A DNA stretch of 64,000 nt from Prauserella endophytica (lineage in GTDB: Bacteria; Actinomycetota; Actinomycetes; Mycobacteriales; Pseudonocardiaceae): the NCBI RefSeq assembly GCF_005146945.1, contig NZ_SWMS01000001.1, forward strand, positions 372,001-436,000. Direction: 5' to 3'. Positions within the stretch are counted from its first letter, which is position 1. Each line of letters starts with the position of its first letter. Below are positions 8,579-17,747 of this stretch, one piece after another. The notes under the pieces were generated by a model, which saw only the letters and a list, made by a program, of their open reading frames with translations, ran no database searches and was not told where the DNA came from. Made by a program: the position numbers and the translations under genes.

Positions 8579-9570
8579 ACAGCGGCGCGGAGCGCCTCCC
8601 CGGGGGGCGATGGCTGGGAGACGGGTGGGCGCCGGCGATCCTGCGCAGAATCGTCATCCTGCTGGTGAGTGTGTTCGTGGCCTCGATCGTCGTGTTCGCG
8701 TTCATGGCCGTGCTGCCGGGTGACCCCGCGCAGGTGGCGCTCGGGGTCAACGCGACGCCGGAGCTCGTGGAGCGGACGCGCGCGGAGTTCGGGCTCGACC
8801 GGCCGCTCATCACGCAGTACCTGGACTGGATGGGCGGCGTACTGACCGGCGACTTCGGCACCTCCTACGTGACGAGGGAGGCGATCGGGCCACAGCTCGT
8901 CGACCGGCTCGGCGTGACGTTGTGGCTCGTGGGCGCCGGCATGCTCGTCGCGCTCCTGATCGCGATGCCGCTGGGCACTATCGCCGCCGTGCGGCACCGC
9001 AGGCCGAGCGGCACGGCCGTGTCGGCACTGTCTCAGGTGGGCGTGGCGATCCCGGCGTTCCTGGCGGGCATCATCCTGGTGCAGATCTTCGCCGTGCGGC
9101 TCGGCTGGCTGCCCTCGGGCGGGTGGACGCCGCCGGTGCGGGATCCCGTGGAATGGCTGCGGGGGCTCATTCTCCCCGCCCTGTCGCTCGGGCTGGTCCA
9201 GGGCGCCGTGCTCACCCGCTACGTGCGCACGGCGGTACTCGACGTGCAGCGCGAGGACTACCTGCGCACCGCCCGCTCGAAGGGCCTGCGGCCGTACCCG
9301 GCGTTGGTACGGCACGGCCTGCGCAACGCCGCCGTGCCCGTGCTGACAGTGCTGGGCCTGCAGCTGGCGACGCTGCTGGTCGGCGCCGTCGTGATCGAGC
9401 GCGTGTTCGTGCTGCCCGGGCTCGGCAGCATGCTGCTCGACGCCGTCGCGGCGCGTGATCTGCTGACCGTGCAGGGCATCGTGCTCGTGCTCGTGGTCGC
9501 CGTGCTGTTCGTCAACTTCTGCGTCGACGTGCTCTACACGATGCTCGATCCCCGGCTGCGGAGGTCCTAG
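8575..9570 (+). CDS. ABC transporter permease, DppB type
   Basis: First inner-membrane subunit of the peptide-type importer, 331 aa. Cytoplasmic N-terminal segment, then a helix with VSVFVASIVVFAFMAVLPGD typical of DppB/OppB, and the EAA-loop region YLRTARSKGLRPYPALVRHG that contacts the ATPase. C-terminal ...LYTMLDPRLRRS is a DppB hallmark. ATG overlaps the binding-protein stop by 4 nt. Confidence 0.93.
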   Translation: MNSGAERLPGGRWLGDGWAPAILRRIVILLVSVFVASIVVFAFMAVLPGDPAQVALGVNATPELVERTRAEFGLDRPLITQYLDWMGGVLTGDFGTSYVTREAIGPQLVDRLGVTLWLVGAGMLVALLIAMPLGTIAAVRHRRPSGTAVSALSQVGVAIPAFLAGIILVQIFAVRLGWLPSGGWTPPVRDPVEWLRGLILPALSLGLVQGAVLTRYVRTAVLDVQREDYLRTARSKGLRPYPALVRHGLRNAAVPVLTVLGLQLATLLVGAVVIERVFVLPGLGSMLLDAVAARDLLTVQGIVLVLVVAVLFVNFCVDVLYTMLDPRLRRS

Positions 9571-10386
9571 GTGACGCGGAACCTCAGCCTCCTCGCCGGC
9601 GTGGTGCTCGTCGGGCTCGTCGTGGGCACGGCGCTCGTCTCGTTCGTCTGGACGCCGCACGACCCGCTGCTCGTGGACGCAAGCGTGCGCCTGCTGGGCC
9701 CCACCGGCGACTTCGTGTTCGGCACGGACAAGCTCGGCCGTGACGTCGCGAGCCAGCTGATGGTCGGCGCGCGCACCACGCTCTACGTCGGCGTGGTGGC
9801 CGTCGGCATCGCCGCGCTCGTAGGGACCCCGCTCGGGATCCTCGCCGGGATGGGCGCTCGGTGGCTCGGCGAGCTCATCATGAGGGTCAACGACCTCGTG
9901 CTCGCGTTCCCCGCGCTGCTGCTCGCGATCATGCTCGGCGCCGTGTACGGGGCGAGCACGCTCACCGCGATGATCGCGATCGGCGTCGCCACCGTGCCGT
10001 CCTTCGCGCGCATCGCCCGCGCGGGCACGCTGCAGGTGATGAGCACGGAGTACGTGCTCGCCGCGCGGGCGGGTGGTCGCTCGCGGTGGTGGATCGCGCT
10101 GCGCCACGTGCTGCCGAACATCTCCGGGCTCGTGCTGGTGCAGTCGTCGGTGTCGTTCGCGATCGCGGTGCTGGCCGAGGCGGCGCTGTCGTTTCTCGGC
10201 TTCGGCACGGCGCCGCCGACGCCGTCGTGGGGCCGGATGCTGCAGGAGTCGCAGGAACTGCTGGCCGTGGATCCCAGGCTCGCGCTGGTCCCCGGCGCCG
10301 CGATCGCGCTCGCCGTGCTCGGCTTCAACCTGCTCGGCGACGGCCTGCGCGACCGTTTCGACCCGCGACTGGAGGTGCGCCGATGA
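9571..10386 (+). CDS. ABC transporter permease, DppC type
   Basis: Second permease of the importer, 271 aa, GTG start immediately after the dppB-like stop. DppC signatures include FVFGTDKLGRDVASQLMVGA and the EAA loop EYVLAARAGGRSRWWI followed by RHVLPNI. The C-terminal GFNLLGDGLRDRFDPRL is diagnostic for this subunit. The stop overlaps the next ATG. Confidence 0.93.
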   Translation: MTRNLSLLAGVVLVGLVVGTALVSFVWTPHDPLLVDASVRLLGPTGDFVFGTDKLGRDVASQLMVGARTTLYVGVVAVGIAALVGTPLGILAGMGARWLGELIMRVNDLVLAFPALLLAIMLGAVYGASTLTAMIAIGVATVPSFARIARAGTLQVMSTEYVLAARAGGRSRWWIALRHVLPNISGLVLVQSSVSFAIAVLAEAALSFLGFGTAPPTPSWGRMLQESQELLAVDPRLALVPGAAIALAVLGFNLLGDGLRDRFDPRLEVRR

Positions 10387-11144
10387 CCCTGCTTTCCGTG
10401 GAAGGGCTCGGCATCGCGGCGGGCGTGCTGCCGCTCGTCGAGGACGTTTCGTTCACCATCTCGCCCGGTGAGCGGGTGGGACTGATCGGTGCCTCCGGCT
10501 CCGGGAAGTCGCTCACCGCGTCGGCCGTCATGGGCCTGCTGCCGGAGGGACTCACGTCGGTGGGCTCGGTGCGCTTCGCCGATCGGGAGCTGCTCGGCGC
10601 GAGCGAACGCGAACTTTCCCGCCTGCGCGGCAAGGACATCGCGATGGTGTTCCAGGAGCCGATGAGCGCGCTCAACCCGTCGATGCGCGTGGGCAGGCAG
10701 GTGGCCGAGGCCATGCTGCTGCACGGCACGCGCGATCGCCGCGGTGCCAATGCCGCCGCCGTCGAGCTGCTGGAGCGCGTGCGCCTGCCCGAGCCGGAGC
10801 GGATCGCGCGGGCCTACCCACACCAGCTCTCCGGCGGGCAGCGGCAACGGGTGGTGCTCGCCATCGCGCTGGCCAACGATCCCGCGCTGCTCATCTGCGA
10901 CGAGCCCACCACGGCACTCGACGTCACCGTGCAGGCGCGGGTGCTGGAGCTGATCAACGAGGGCGTGCGGGACCATGGCAGTGCGCTGCTGTTCATCACC
11001 CACGACCTCGCCGTCGTCGCCACGGTGTGCGAGCGGGTACTGGTGATGAACGAGGGGCGGATCGTGGAGTCCGGCTCCACTCGCGACGTGCTCAGCGCTC
11101 CGAAGCACGAGTACACCGCACGACTGCTGGAGGCATCGGCGTGA
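10383..11144 (+). CDS. ABC transporter ATP-binding protein, DppD type
   Basis: ATPase subunit, 253 aa. Walker A GASGSGKS, Q-loop VFQEPMSALNPS, ABC signature LSGGQRQR, Walker B LLICDEPTTALD and the switch His in ITHDL are all intact. The ATG overlaps the permease stop (ATGA). It is shorter than many DppD proteins (about 320 aa) because it lacks the usual C-terminal oligopeptide/dipeptide extension. Confidence 0.93.
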   Translation: MTLLSVEGLGIAAGVLPLVEDVSFTISPGERVGLIGASGSGKSLTASAVMGLLPEGLTSVGSVRFADRELLGASERELSRLRGKDIAMVFQEPMSALNPSMRVGRQVAEAMLLHGTRDRRGANAAAVELLERVRLPEPERIARAYPHQLSGGQRQRVVLAIALANDPALLICDEPTTALDVTVQARVLELINEGVRDHGSALLFITHDLAVVATVCERVLVMNEGRIVESGSTRDVLSAPKHEYTARLLEASA

Positions 11145-11932
11145 TCTCCGTGACCGATCTGGAGCGCACCTACCGGCGGCCCCGTACGTCGCTGACCGGG
11201 CCACGGCCCGAGGTGCACGCGCTGCGCGGGGTGTCGTTCGACATCGAAAAGGGGCAGCGCTTCGGCATCGTCGGCGAGTCCGGATCCGGGAAGTCCACTC
11301 TGGTCAGACTCCTCGCGGCGCTGGACCGGCCGACGTCCGGCTCGATCTCCTTACAGGGCAGGAGGATCGACAACCTGCCGGAGCGCCGTCTGGGTTTCCT
11401 GCGTTCGCAGGTGCAGATCGTGTTCCAGGACCCCATGGGCTCGCTCGACCCGAGGATGCGCGTGCGCGACATCATCAGCGAGCCGCTGGGCAGGCAGCCG
11501 GGGCGGCGCGAGCGCGTGCGCGAACTGCTCGACGCCGTCGGCCTTCCCGCCGACTCCGGCGAGCGGTACCCGCACCAGTTCTCCGGCGGACAGCGGCAGC
11601 GGATCTCCCTGGCCCGCGCACTCGCGCCGAGGCCGAGCATCCTGCTCGCCGACGAGGCCGTGAGCGCGCTGGACGTGCTGGTGCGCAAGCAGATCCTCGA
11701 CCTCATCGCCGAACTGGTGGAACGCTACGAGCTGACGCTCGTCTTCGTCTCCCATGACCTCGGCGTGGTGCGGCGCGTGTGCGACACCGTGGCCGTGATG
11801 CGCGCTGGCGAGATCGTGGAGCTCGGCGCCGTCGACGAGGTCTACGACGACCCGCGGCACCCCTACACCCGTGAGCTCATCGCGGCCGCGCCGAACCTAG
11901 CGGCCGCGCTCGCCGGACTCGAGGAGGAGTGA
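11141..11932 (+). CDS. ABC transporter ATP-binding protein, DppF type
   Basis: Second ATPase subunit, 263 aa, from a GTG overlapping the previous stop (GTGA). Walker A GESGSGKS, Q-loop VFQDPMGSLDPRM, signature FSGGQRQR, Walker B ILLADEAVSALD and VSHDLGVV are complete. The C-terminal DDPRHPYTRELIAAAPN is the typical DppF end. The transporter therefore encodes a full SBP-B-C-D-F set on one message. Confidence 0.93.
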   Translation: MISVTDLERTYRRPRTSLTGPRPEVHALRGVSFDIEKGQRFGIVGESGSGKSTLVRLLAALDRPTSGSISLQGRRIDNLPERRLGFLRSQVQIVFQDPMGSLDPRMRVRDIISEPLGRQPGRRERVRELLDAVGLPADSGERYPHQFSGGQRQRISLARALAPRPSILLADEAVSALDVLVRKQILDLIAELVERYELTLVFVSHDLGVVRRVCDTVAVMRAGEIVELGAVDEVYDDPRHPYTRELIAAAPNLAAALAGLEEE

Positions 11933-12706
11933 ATGGACTACGCGAAACTGTTCCGGTTGGACGGTCGCGACGCGGTCGTCCTCGGTGGGGGAAGCGGCAT
12001 CGGCAGGGAGGCGGCGCGGGCGCTCGCCGCGCAGGGCGCGAGCGTCACCTGCGCCGACCGTGACCTCGACGCGGCGAAGGAGACCGCCGGGCTGGCCGGT
12101 GACTCCGCGAGGGCGTACGAGCTCGACCTGCTCGACACGGCCGCTGTCGAACGTGCGGCGGCGGAGCTGGGTGAGCCCGACGTCGTCGTGCTCACCGCGG
12201 CCACCAACGTGCGCAAGCGGCTGCTCGACTACAGCCGCGAGGAGTTCGACCGCGTTCTCTCGCTCAACCTCGGCGCGACGTTCGACGTGTTGCGGGCGTT
12301 CGGCGCCGGGATGGTCGAGCGCGGGCGGGGCAGCATCGTCGTGTTCTCCTCGATCCGCAGCATCACCGTCGAACCGGGGCAGAGCGCCTACGCGGCGACC
12401 AAGGCCGGGATCGTGCAGCTCATCCGTACCGCGGCGGCGGAGTACGGGCCTTCGGGCGTGCGCGTGAACGCGGTGGCTCCCGGGGTGGTCGAGACCCCGC
12501 TGACCGAGCCGATCAAGGCCGACCCCGACTGGTACCGGGCGTACGCGGAGAAGAGCGCGCTCGGCCGCTGGGCCGACGCGGGAGAGCTGGCCGGCGCCGT
12601 GGTGTACCTGGCCTCCGACGCGGCGAGCTTCGTCACCGGCTCGGTGCTGCTCGTCGACGGCGGCTGGACGGCGGTGGACGGACGGTATGTGCCGCCGGGG
12701 GCGTAG
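11933..12706 (+). CDS. short-chain dehydrogenase/reductase (classical SDR)
   Basis: NAD(P)-dependent oxidoreductase of 257 aa. Cofactor motif GGGSGIGREAARAL near the N-terminus, catalytic Ser in VVFSSIRS and Tyr/Lys in SAYAATKAG (YxxxK). A typical C-terminal end (FVTGSVLLVDGGWTAVDG) follows. It starts directly at the transporter stop with GAGGAGGAG as ribosome-binding site, so it is co-transcribed. A role in oxidising or reducing the imported compound is inferred from context only. Confidence 0.9.
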   Translation: MDYAKLFRLDGRDAVVLGGGSGIGREAARALAAQGASVTCADRDLDAAKETAGLAGDSARAYELDLLDTAAVERAAAELGEPDVVVLTAATNVRKRLLDYSREEFDRVLSLNLGATFDVLRAFGAGMVERGRGSIVVFSSIRSITVEPGQSAYAATKAGIVQLIRTAAAEYGPSGVRVNAVAPGVVETPLTEPIKADPDWYRAYAEKSALGRWADAGELAGAVVYLASDAASFVTGSVLLVDGGWTAVDGRYVPPGA

Positions 12707-12715
12707 GAAGGTGTC

Positions 12716-14098
12716 ATGGCAGAGCTGACGTCGCTCGCCGCGACCGAGCTGGTGGCCGAGTACCGAGCGGGGACGCTGTCACCGGTCGAGGTCACCGAGG
12801 CGGTCCTGGCGAGGATCGACGCGCAGGAGGACACCCTGCGCGCGCTCTACGCCTACGATCCGGACGCCGCGCGCGCCTCGGCTCGCGCGGCCGAGCGGCG
12901 CTGGCACGCCGGTGAGCCGCTGGGCGCGATCGATGGCGTTCCGTTGACGCTCAAGGAGAACATCGCCACGCGCGGCACGCCGGTACCGCTGGGCACCGCG
13001 GCGACGGAGCTGACGCCCGCCCCCGAAGACGCTCCCGCCGCCGCGCGCGTACGCGAGTGCGGCGGCGTGCTGCTGGCGAAGACGACCATGCCCGACTACG
13101 GGATGCTCACCTCAGGGCTCTCCAGTTTCCACCCGGCCACGCGCAACCCGTGGGACCACGCGCGCACGCCGGGCGGCTCCAGCGCGGGTGCCGCCGCCGC
13201 GGCCGCGGCTGGGTACGGACCACTGCACGTCGGCACCGACATCGGCGGGTCGATCCGGCTGCCCGCGGCATGGTGTGGGCTGGCCGGGTTCAAGCCGAGC
13301 TTCGGCCGCGTGCCCGTGTTCCCGCCGTATCTCGGGCGCGTGGCGGGCCCCATGACCCGCACGGTCGCCGACGCGGCGCTGTTCATGGAGGTCCTCTCGC
13401 GTCCGGACTCGCGTGATCACCTGTGCCTGCCGCCGGAGGAGATCCCGTGGCACGAGCTCGCGCTGGACCCGGCCGGGCTGCGCATCGGGGTGCAGCTCGA
13501 CGCCGGGGTGGGCCTCGCCGTCGAGCCGGACGTGCGCGCCGCCGTGGAGGAGGCCGCGCGGCTGTTCGAGGCGGCCGGTGCGCACGTCGAGCCGGTGGAA
13601 CCGTTCCTCACCAGGCAGATGCTCGACGGGCTCGACCGGTTCTGGCGCACCCGGTTCGTCGTGGACGCCGAGGAGCTGCCCGCCCCGCGACGGGAACGGA
13701 TCCTGCCCTACATCGCGGAGTGGGTGGCCGGTGGCGAAGGGCTTTCCGGCGCGGACGTCTACCGCGGGTTCGCGCAGATGGAGGCCATCACCGTGGCCGC
13801 CCTGCGGGCGAGCGAGCCCTTCGACGTGGTGCTGTCGCCGACGTGCCCGGTGTCGGCGCCGCCGTTCGATTGGGCCTCGCCGACCAACGACCCGGCGCGG
13901 CCGTTCGAGCACATCGGATTCACCGTGCCGTACAACATGTCCGGCCAGCCCGCGGTGTCGGTCAACTGCGGGTACACGCGGGAGGACCAGCCGATCGGCC
14001 TGCAGCTCTCCGGGCGCCGCTTCGACGACCTCGGCGTGCTGCGCGCGGCCGCCGCCTTCGAACGGCTACGCCCCGCGCAACGCGCCTGGCCCGACTAG
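12716..14098 (+). CDS. amidase (amidase signature family)
   Basis: Amide hydrolase of 460 aa. The Ser-cisSer-Lys triad is intact: K80 in LTLKENIATRG, S155 in PGGSSAGAA and nucleophile S179 in GTDIGGSIRLPA. The 9-nt gap from the SDR gene and an AAGG-type site upstream of ATG 12716 support co-transcription with the importer. GatA is unlikely because gatB and gatC are absent. Likely catabolic, releasing an amine or ammonia from the imported substrate. Its 3' end overlaps the convergent monooxygenase gene by 33 nt. Confidence 0.9.
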   Translation: MAELTSLAATELVAEYRAGTLSPVEVTEAVLARIDAQEDTLRALYAYDPDAARASARAAERRWHAGEPLGAIDGVPLTLKENIATRGTPVPLGTAATELTPAPEDAPAAARVRECGGVLLAKTTMPDYGMLTSGLSSFHPATRNPWDHARTPGGSSAGAAAAAAAGYGPLHVGTDIGGSIRLPAAWCGLAGFKPSFGRVPVFPPYLGRVAGPMTRTVADAALFMEVLSRPDSRDHLCLPPEEIPWHELALDPAGLRIGVQLDAGVGLAVEPDVRAAVEEAARLFEAAGAHVEPVEPFLTRQMLDGLDRFWRTRFVVDAEELPAPRRERILPYIAEWVAGGEGLSGADVYRGFAQMEAITVAALRASEPFDVVLSPTCPVSAPPFDWASPTNDPARPFEHIGFTVPYNMSGQPAVSVNCGYTREDQPIGLQLSGRRFDDLGVLRAAAAFERLRPAQRAWPD

Positions 14099-15076
14099 TT
14101 CGGCCAGGCGGGCGTAGGAGTCGAGCATCTCGGCGCGGTCGAAGGTGCTCAGGGTGATCAGCAGCTCGTCGGCGCCTGTCCGCTCGACGAGGTCGGCCAG
14201 CTCGGCTCCCACCTGCCCGGCCGTGCCGTGGATCTGCCCGCGCAGCGACTGCTCCAGCAGCTTCGCCTCGCGCGCGGTGGGCGTGGGCAGCTCGGCGGCC
14301 GACCGCAGCGGCGGGAACACCCCGCGCGTGCGGGCGTGGACCATCGACCACGCCTCGGGCAGCAGCAACCGCCTGGCCTGCTCGGTGGTGTCGGCGACCG
14401 CGACGGCACTCGACACGACCACGTACGGGCATGGCCACAGTTCGGACGGGCGGAACCGCTCGCGGTAGGCGGCGATCCGCTTGGCGACGGCGTCCATGCC
14501 CGCGACGGGTGCGATCACGAGCGCGAGCCCGAGGTCGGCGGCGAGGTCGGCACCGGCGCCGGTGGCGAGCACGAACGCGGGCACCCGGAGCCCCTCCGCG
14601 GGGTAGGCGTGCACGCCGGGGTGTTCCTGCTGGTCGCCGGTGAAGTAGCCGAGCAGCTCCCGCACCTGCTCGCCGAAGCGGTCCGCGTCGTCCTTGCCGT
14701 GGCCGAGCGCGCCGCGCACGCCGCCCGTGAAGCCGACCGAGCGCCCGAGGCCCATGTCGATCCGGCCGGGGTGGAGCGCTTCGAGGGTGCCGAACTGCTC
14801 GGCGACCACGATCGGCTGGTGGTTGGGCAGCATCACCCCGCCCGTACCGACCCTGATGCGCGAGGTGGCCGCCGCGATCGCGGAGGCGAGCACGGTGGGC
14901 GCGGACCCGGCGACGCCGGGCACGCTGTGGTGCTCGGACACCCAGAACCGGTGGTAGCCCAGTTCCTCGGCCTGTTGCGCGAAGCGGACCGTTTCGCGCA
15001 CGGCCGCCGAGGTGTCCTGGCCCGTGCGCGTGCTGGAACGGTCGAGGACGGACAGCGGAACCGGCAACGTCTGCAC
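14066..15076 (-). CDS. luciferase-like flavin-dependent monooxygenase (LLM class)
   Basis: FMNH2-dependent oxidoreductase of the bacterial luciferase superfamily, 336 aa, GTG start. Landmarks are LGYHRFWVSEHHSVPGVA, TSRIRVGTGGVMLPNHQP and AEQFGTLEALHPGRIDMGLG, characteristic of the 'alkanal/MsnO8-like' LLM proteins. The substrate is unknown. Upstream, on the same strand, are a repeat array and an MFS remnant, so its original promoter context is disturbed. Confidence 0.88.
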   Translation of the reverse strand: MQTLPVPLSVLDRSSTRTGQDTSAAVRETVRFAQQAEELGYHRFWVSEHHSVPGVAGSAPTVLASAIAAATSRIRVGTGGVMLPNHQPIVVAEQFGTLEALHPGRIDMGLGRSVGFTGGVRGALGHGKDDADRFGEQVRELLGYFTGDQQEHPGVHAYPAEGLRVPAFVLATGAGADLAADLGLALVIAPVAGMDAVAKRIAAYRERFRPSELWPCPYVVVSSAVAVADTTEQARRLLLPEAWSMVHARTRGVFPPLRSAAELPTPTAREAKLLEQSLRGQIHGTAGQVGAELADLVERTGADELLITLSTFDRAEMLDSYARLAELVGPGALRGA

Positions 15077-15104
15077 ACGAGGTGCAACGCCGTGCCCAGC
15101 GCCC

Positions 15105-15326
15105 CGAATTCCGCGAGTCCCCCGCTCCGGTGCGCGAGTTCCCCGCTCCGGTCCACGATTTCTGCATTCGTGGTGTTCGGAAAGGGGAACTCGCGGGCAG
15201 GAAGGGGGGACTCGCGGGCAGGAAAGGGGAACTCGCGGGCAGGAAAGGGGAACTCGCAGGCAGGAAGGGGGGACTCGCGGGCAGGAAAGGGGAACTCGCG
15301 GGCCGGAAGGGGGGACCCGCGACGAG
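15105..15326. repeat. 21-nt tandem repeat array with inverted counterpart
   Basis: Seven contiguous 21-nt units run from 15180 to 15326. Two alternating variants are built on AAAGGGGAACTCGCGGGC or AAGGGGGGACTCGCGGGC. Two inverted, related 21-nt units lie at about 15115-15160 (GCGCGAGTTCCCCGCTCC), so the block can fold back on itself around a loop containing CCACGA...TCGTGG. Since 21 is divisible by three, a frame stays open on the minus strand through the array. No protein-like product is inferred. Confidence 0.88.
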
Positions 15327-15464
15327 GGCCGGGTCGTCGGTCAGCGACGCGACCAGCAGCGGGCCCGCGGCGAGCGCGATGCCGTCGGCGATGTTCGTGA
15401 AGGCGTTGGCCGTCCACAGTTTCGCGAAGTCCGCCCCCAGCGGCGTCCGTTGTCCGCTCCGCAC
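15315..15464 (-). pseudogene. N-terminal remnant of an MFS transporter, cut by the repeat array
   Basis: From GTG 15464 the reverse strand encodes about 50 residues that look like the start of a major-facilitator carrier (LGADFAKLWTANAFTNIADG, then IALAAGPLLVASLTDDPALVAG). At about 15315 the sequence runs straight into the 21-nt repeats, which translate as PPFRPASSPFLPAS-type repeats. The remaining roughly 350 residues of a carrier are absent. The next protein-coding sequence is the monooxygenase in another context, so this is a broken gene. Confidence 0.7.
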
Positions 15465-15506
15465 CCACTCACGACAGCGCAAGCGCCCACGCGGGGCAAC
15501 GGATTT

Positions 15507-16367
15507 TCAGCCGAGCGCCCCGATCGCCTCCGCAAGACCCAGCACGCGCTTGGCGTTGTCGACGTGCAGGTTCTCGATCATCCGCCCGTCGACGGTCACC
15601 ACTCCGCGACCGGCCTTCCTGGCTTCCTCGAACGCGTCGATGATCTTGCGTGCCTGCGCGATCTCTTCCTCGGAGGGCGCGAAAACCCGGTTGCAGGGCT
15701 CGATCTGGCCGGGGTGGATGAGGGTCTTGCCGTCGAAGCCGAACCGCCTGCCCTGCAGGCACTCCACCTCGAAGCCCTCGAGGTCCTTCACGTCGTTGTA
15801 GACGCCGTCGAGGATCACCTTGCCCGTCGCACGAGCCGCCAGCAGGCACAGCGAGAGCCCGCCGAGCAGCGGTGCGCGGCCCGGGACGAACTCGGCGTGC
15901 AGCTCCTTGGCGAGGTCGTTGGTGCCCATGACGAGCACGGTGAGCCGCTCGCTGGCCGAGGCGATGTCCTCGGCGTGCAGCATCGCGGTCGGGGTCTCGA
16001 CCATCGCCCAGATCTTCGTGTCGTCAGGCGCCCCGCCGAGCTCCAGCGCGCGCTCGATGTTGTGCACGTCGCGAGCGGAGTTCACCTTCGGCACCACCAC
16101 GGCCGCGGGACCGGCCTGCGCCGCCGCTCGCAGGTCCGCGTCGTGCCATTCGGTCTCCAGCCCGTTGACGCGGATGGTCACCTCGCGCGAGCCGTACTCG
16201 CCGGAGGCCGCCGCCGCGCACACGCGCTCGCGCGCGGCCTCCTTGGCGTCGGGGGCGACGGCGTCCTCCAGGTCGAGGATGAGCGCGTCGGCCGGCAGCG
16301 TCTTCGCCTTCTCCAGCGCCCGTTCGTTCGCGCCGGGCATGTAGAGAACGGAACGGCGCGGTTTCAC
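15507..16367 (-). CDS. HpcH/HpaI aldolase / CitE-like CoA-ester lyase
   Basis: Cytosolic acyl-CoA carbon-carbon lyase family protein, 286 aa. Start GTG 16367 has an excellent AAGGAGG site and overlaps the upstream stop (GTGA). CitE landmarks include [26 protein letters not shown] with metal-binding acid, [18 protein letters not shown] and [13 protein letters not shown]. The C-terminal [17 protein letters not shown] is typical. The free-standing form suggests (3S)-malyl-, citramalyl- or beta-methylmalyl-CoA cleavage or thioesterase activity rather than citrate lyase, as citD/citF are absent. Confidence 0.9.
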   Translation of the reverse strand: MKPRRSVLYMPGANERALEKAKTLPADALILDLEDAVAPDAKEAARERVCAAAASGEYGSREVTIRVNGLETEWHDADLRAAAQAGPAAVVVPKVNSARDVHNIERALELGGAPDDTKIWAMVETPTAMLHAEDIASASERLTVLVMGTNDLAKELHAEFVPGRAPLLGGLSLCLLAARATGKVILDGVYNDVKDLEGFEVECLQGRRFGFDGKTLIHPGQIEPCNRVFAPSEEEIAQARKIIDAFEEARKAGRGVVTVDGRMIENLHVDNAKRVLGLAEAIGALG

Positions 16368-17434
16368 GCGAGTGCCTCCTTCGTAGCCGCGTCGTAGGCC
16401 TCGGCCAGCTCGGGGTCGCTCGCCGCCAGCGCGTCCGCCAGCTCGGCGACCACCCTGCACTGCTTCACCGACGCGTCGTCCTGCATCTTCCCGTCGATCA
16501 TCACCGCACCGGTGCCGTCGCCCATCGCGGCGATCACCTTGCGGGCCCACGCAACGTCCTCGGGCGCGGGGGAGAACACCTTCTTGGCGATGTCGATCTG
16601 CACCGGGTGCAGGCTCCACGCGCCGACGCAGCCGAGCAGGAACGCGTTGCGGAACTGGTCCTCGCAGGCCACGACGTCGCGGATGTCGCCGAACGGCCCG
16701 TAGTACGGCAGGATCCCGTGCATGACGCACGCGTCGACCATGCGCGCCACGGTGTAGTGCCACAGGTCCTGCTGGTAGGTGGTGCGGCCCTCGGTGAGGT
16801 CGTCGCCGACGGGGTCGGTGCGCACGAGGTAGCCGGGGTGCCCACCGCCGACGCGGGTGGTCTTCATGCGCCTGCTGGCGGCGAGGTCGGCGGGACCCAG
16901 TGAGATGCCCTGCATACGCGGGCTCGCGCCGGCGATCTCCTCCACGTTGGCGACGCCGCTCGCGGTCTCCAGGATGGCGTGCACCAGCAGCGGTTTCTCG
17001 AGCCCGGCCCTTGCCTCCAGCTGCGCGAGCAGGCGGTCGACGTAGTGGATGTCCTGGGCGCCCTCCACCTTCGGCACCATGATGACGTCGAGCTTGTCGC
17101 CGATCTCGGTGACGAGCGTGATCAGGTCGTCGAGCACCCACGGTGAGTCGAGACTGTTGACGCGCGTCCAGAGCTGGGTGGAGCCGAAGTCGTTCTCCTT
17201 GGCGACCCGCACGAGCCCCTCGCGGGCGGCCTCCTTGCGATCGGCCTTCACGGCGTCCTCGAGGTTGCCGAGCAGCACGTCGACCTTCTTGGCGATGTCC
17301 GGCGCCTTGGCGGCCATCTTCTCGTTGCTCGGATCGAAGAAATGAATCATCCTCGACGGCAGGGCCGGGATCTGCCTGACCGGCTCCGGCGCACCCACGG
17401 CGAGCGGGGCGAAGAAGTCCTTCGGCGAGCGCAT
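16364..17434 (-). CDS. malyl-CoA/citramalyl-CoA lyase-like CitE family protein (Mcl type)
   Basis: 356 aa from ATG 17434, which has GGAGG five bases upstream. An in-frame start 15 nt earlier lacks this. Motifs: [58 protein letters not shown]-type metal segment and [14 protein letters not shown]. The C-terminal [17 protein letters not shown] matches longer L-malyl-CoA lyase-like members. Translationally coupled to the following shorter paralog, so the two may form a heteromeric or sequential CoA-ester cleavage pair. Confidence 0.88.
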   Translation of the reverse strand: MRSPKDFFAPLAVGAPEPVRQIPALPSRMIHFFDPSNEKMAAKAPDIAKKVDVLLGNLEDAVKADRKEAAREGLVRVAKENDFGSTQLWTRVNSLDSPWVLDDLITLVTEIGDKLDVIMVPKVEGAQDIHYVDRLLAQLEARAGLEKPLLVHAILETASGVANVEEIAGASPRMQGISLGPADLAASRRMKTTRVGGGHPGYLVRTDPVGDDLTEGRTTYQQDLWHYTVARMVDACVMHGILPYYGPFGDIRDVVACEDQFRNAFLLGCVGAWSLHPVQIDIAKKVFSPAPEDVAWARKVIAAMGDGTGAVMIDGKMQDDASVKQCRVVAELADALAASDPELAEAYDAATKEALA

Positions 17435-17747
17435 CGGGTCCTCCAGCACTGGCGGTCAATACCCGGCGACCCTATCCCGGCTGCCCGGCCCAGGGCTGCG
17501 GTACACGTCACCGCTCCACTCTGAGAAGCACCGCTCGGCCGCACGTCACCCATCCGGCGGCACTGCCGGACCGAAGTCCGATTACCGTCCACCGACCGAT
17601 CACCGACCGTTCGGCGCCGCCGATCGCAGCTACTCGTCCTACCGGCAGACTGCGGCCCGTTTCCGCTGGTACTTAAGTTGGGGTGCTTCCCGCCAGGACG
17701 CACCGAGCACGCGTGAGTCGCAGAAACAGCAGAGGGAGGCGGACTTC
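17435..17747. other. 313-nt intergenic region between divergent genes
   Basis: Lies between the minus-strand Mcl-like gene and the plus-strand gene at 17748, so it must hold both promoters. A GGGAGGCGG ribosome-binding site is visible just before 17748. No ORF, RNA gene or clear palindrome was recognised. Confidence 0.6.

Noticed and set aside
12716-14098. GatA subunit of the tRNA amidotransferase
   Set aside because: No gatB or gatC nearby and the gene is tied to an importer/SDR unit, which fits a catabolic amidase better.
15180-15326. Tandem repeats considered as a CRISPR array
   Set aside because: Units are contiguous 21-mers without unique spacers, and no cas genes are present.
13962-15482. 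A single 506-codon protein running from the MFS-like N-terminus through the repeats into the monooxygenase region
   Set aside because: Beyond the repeats the frame is the wrong one for the monooxygenase and reads as Arg-rich nonsense; the motifs belong to the adjacent frame.
15507-17434. Citrate lyase operon
   Set aside because: The two CitE-like genes lack citC, citD, citF and citG partners; free-standing CoA-ester lyases fit better.
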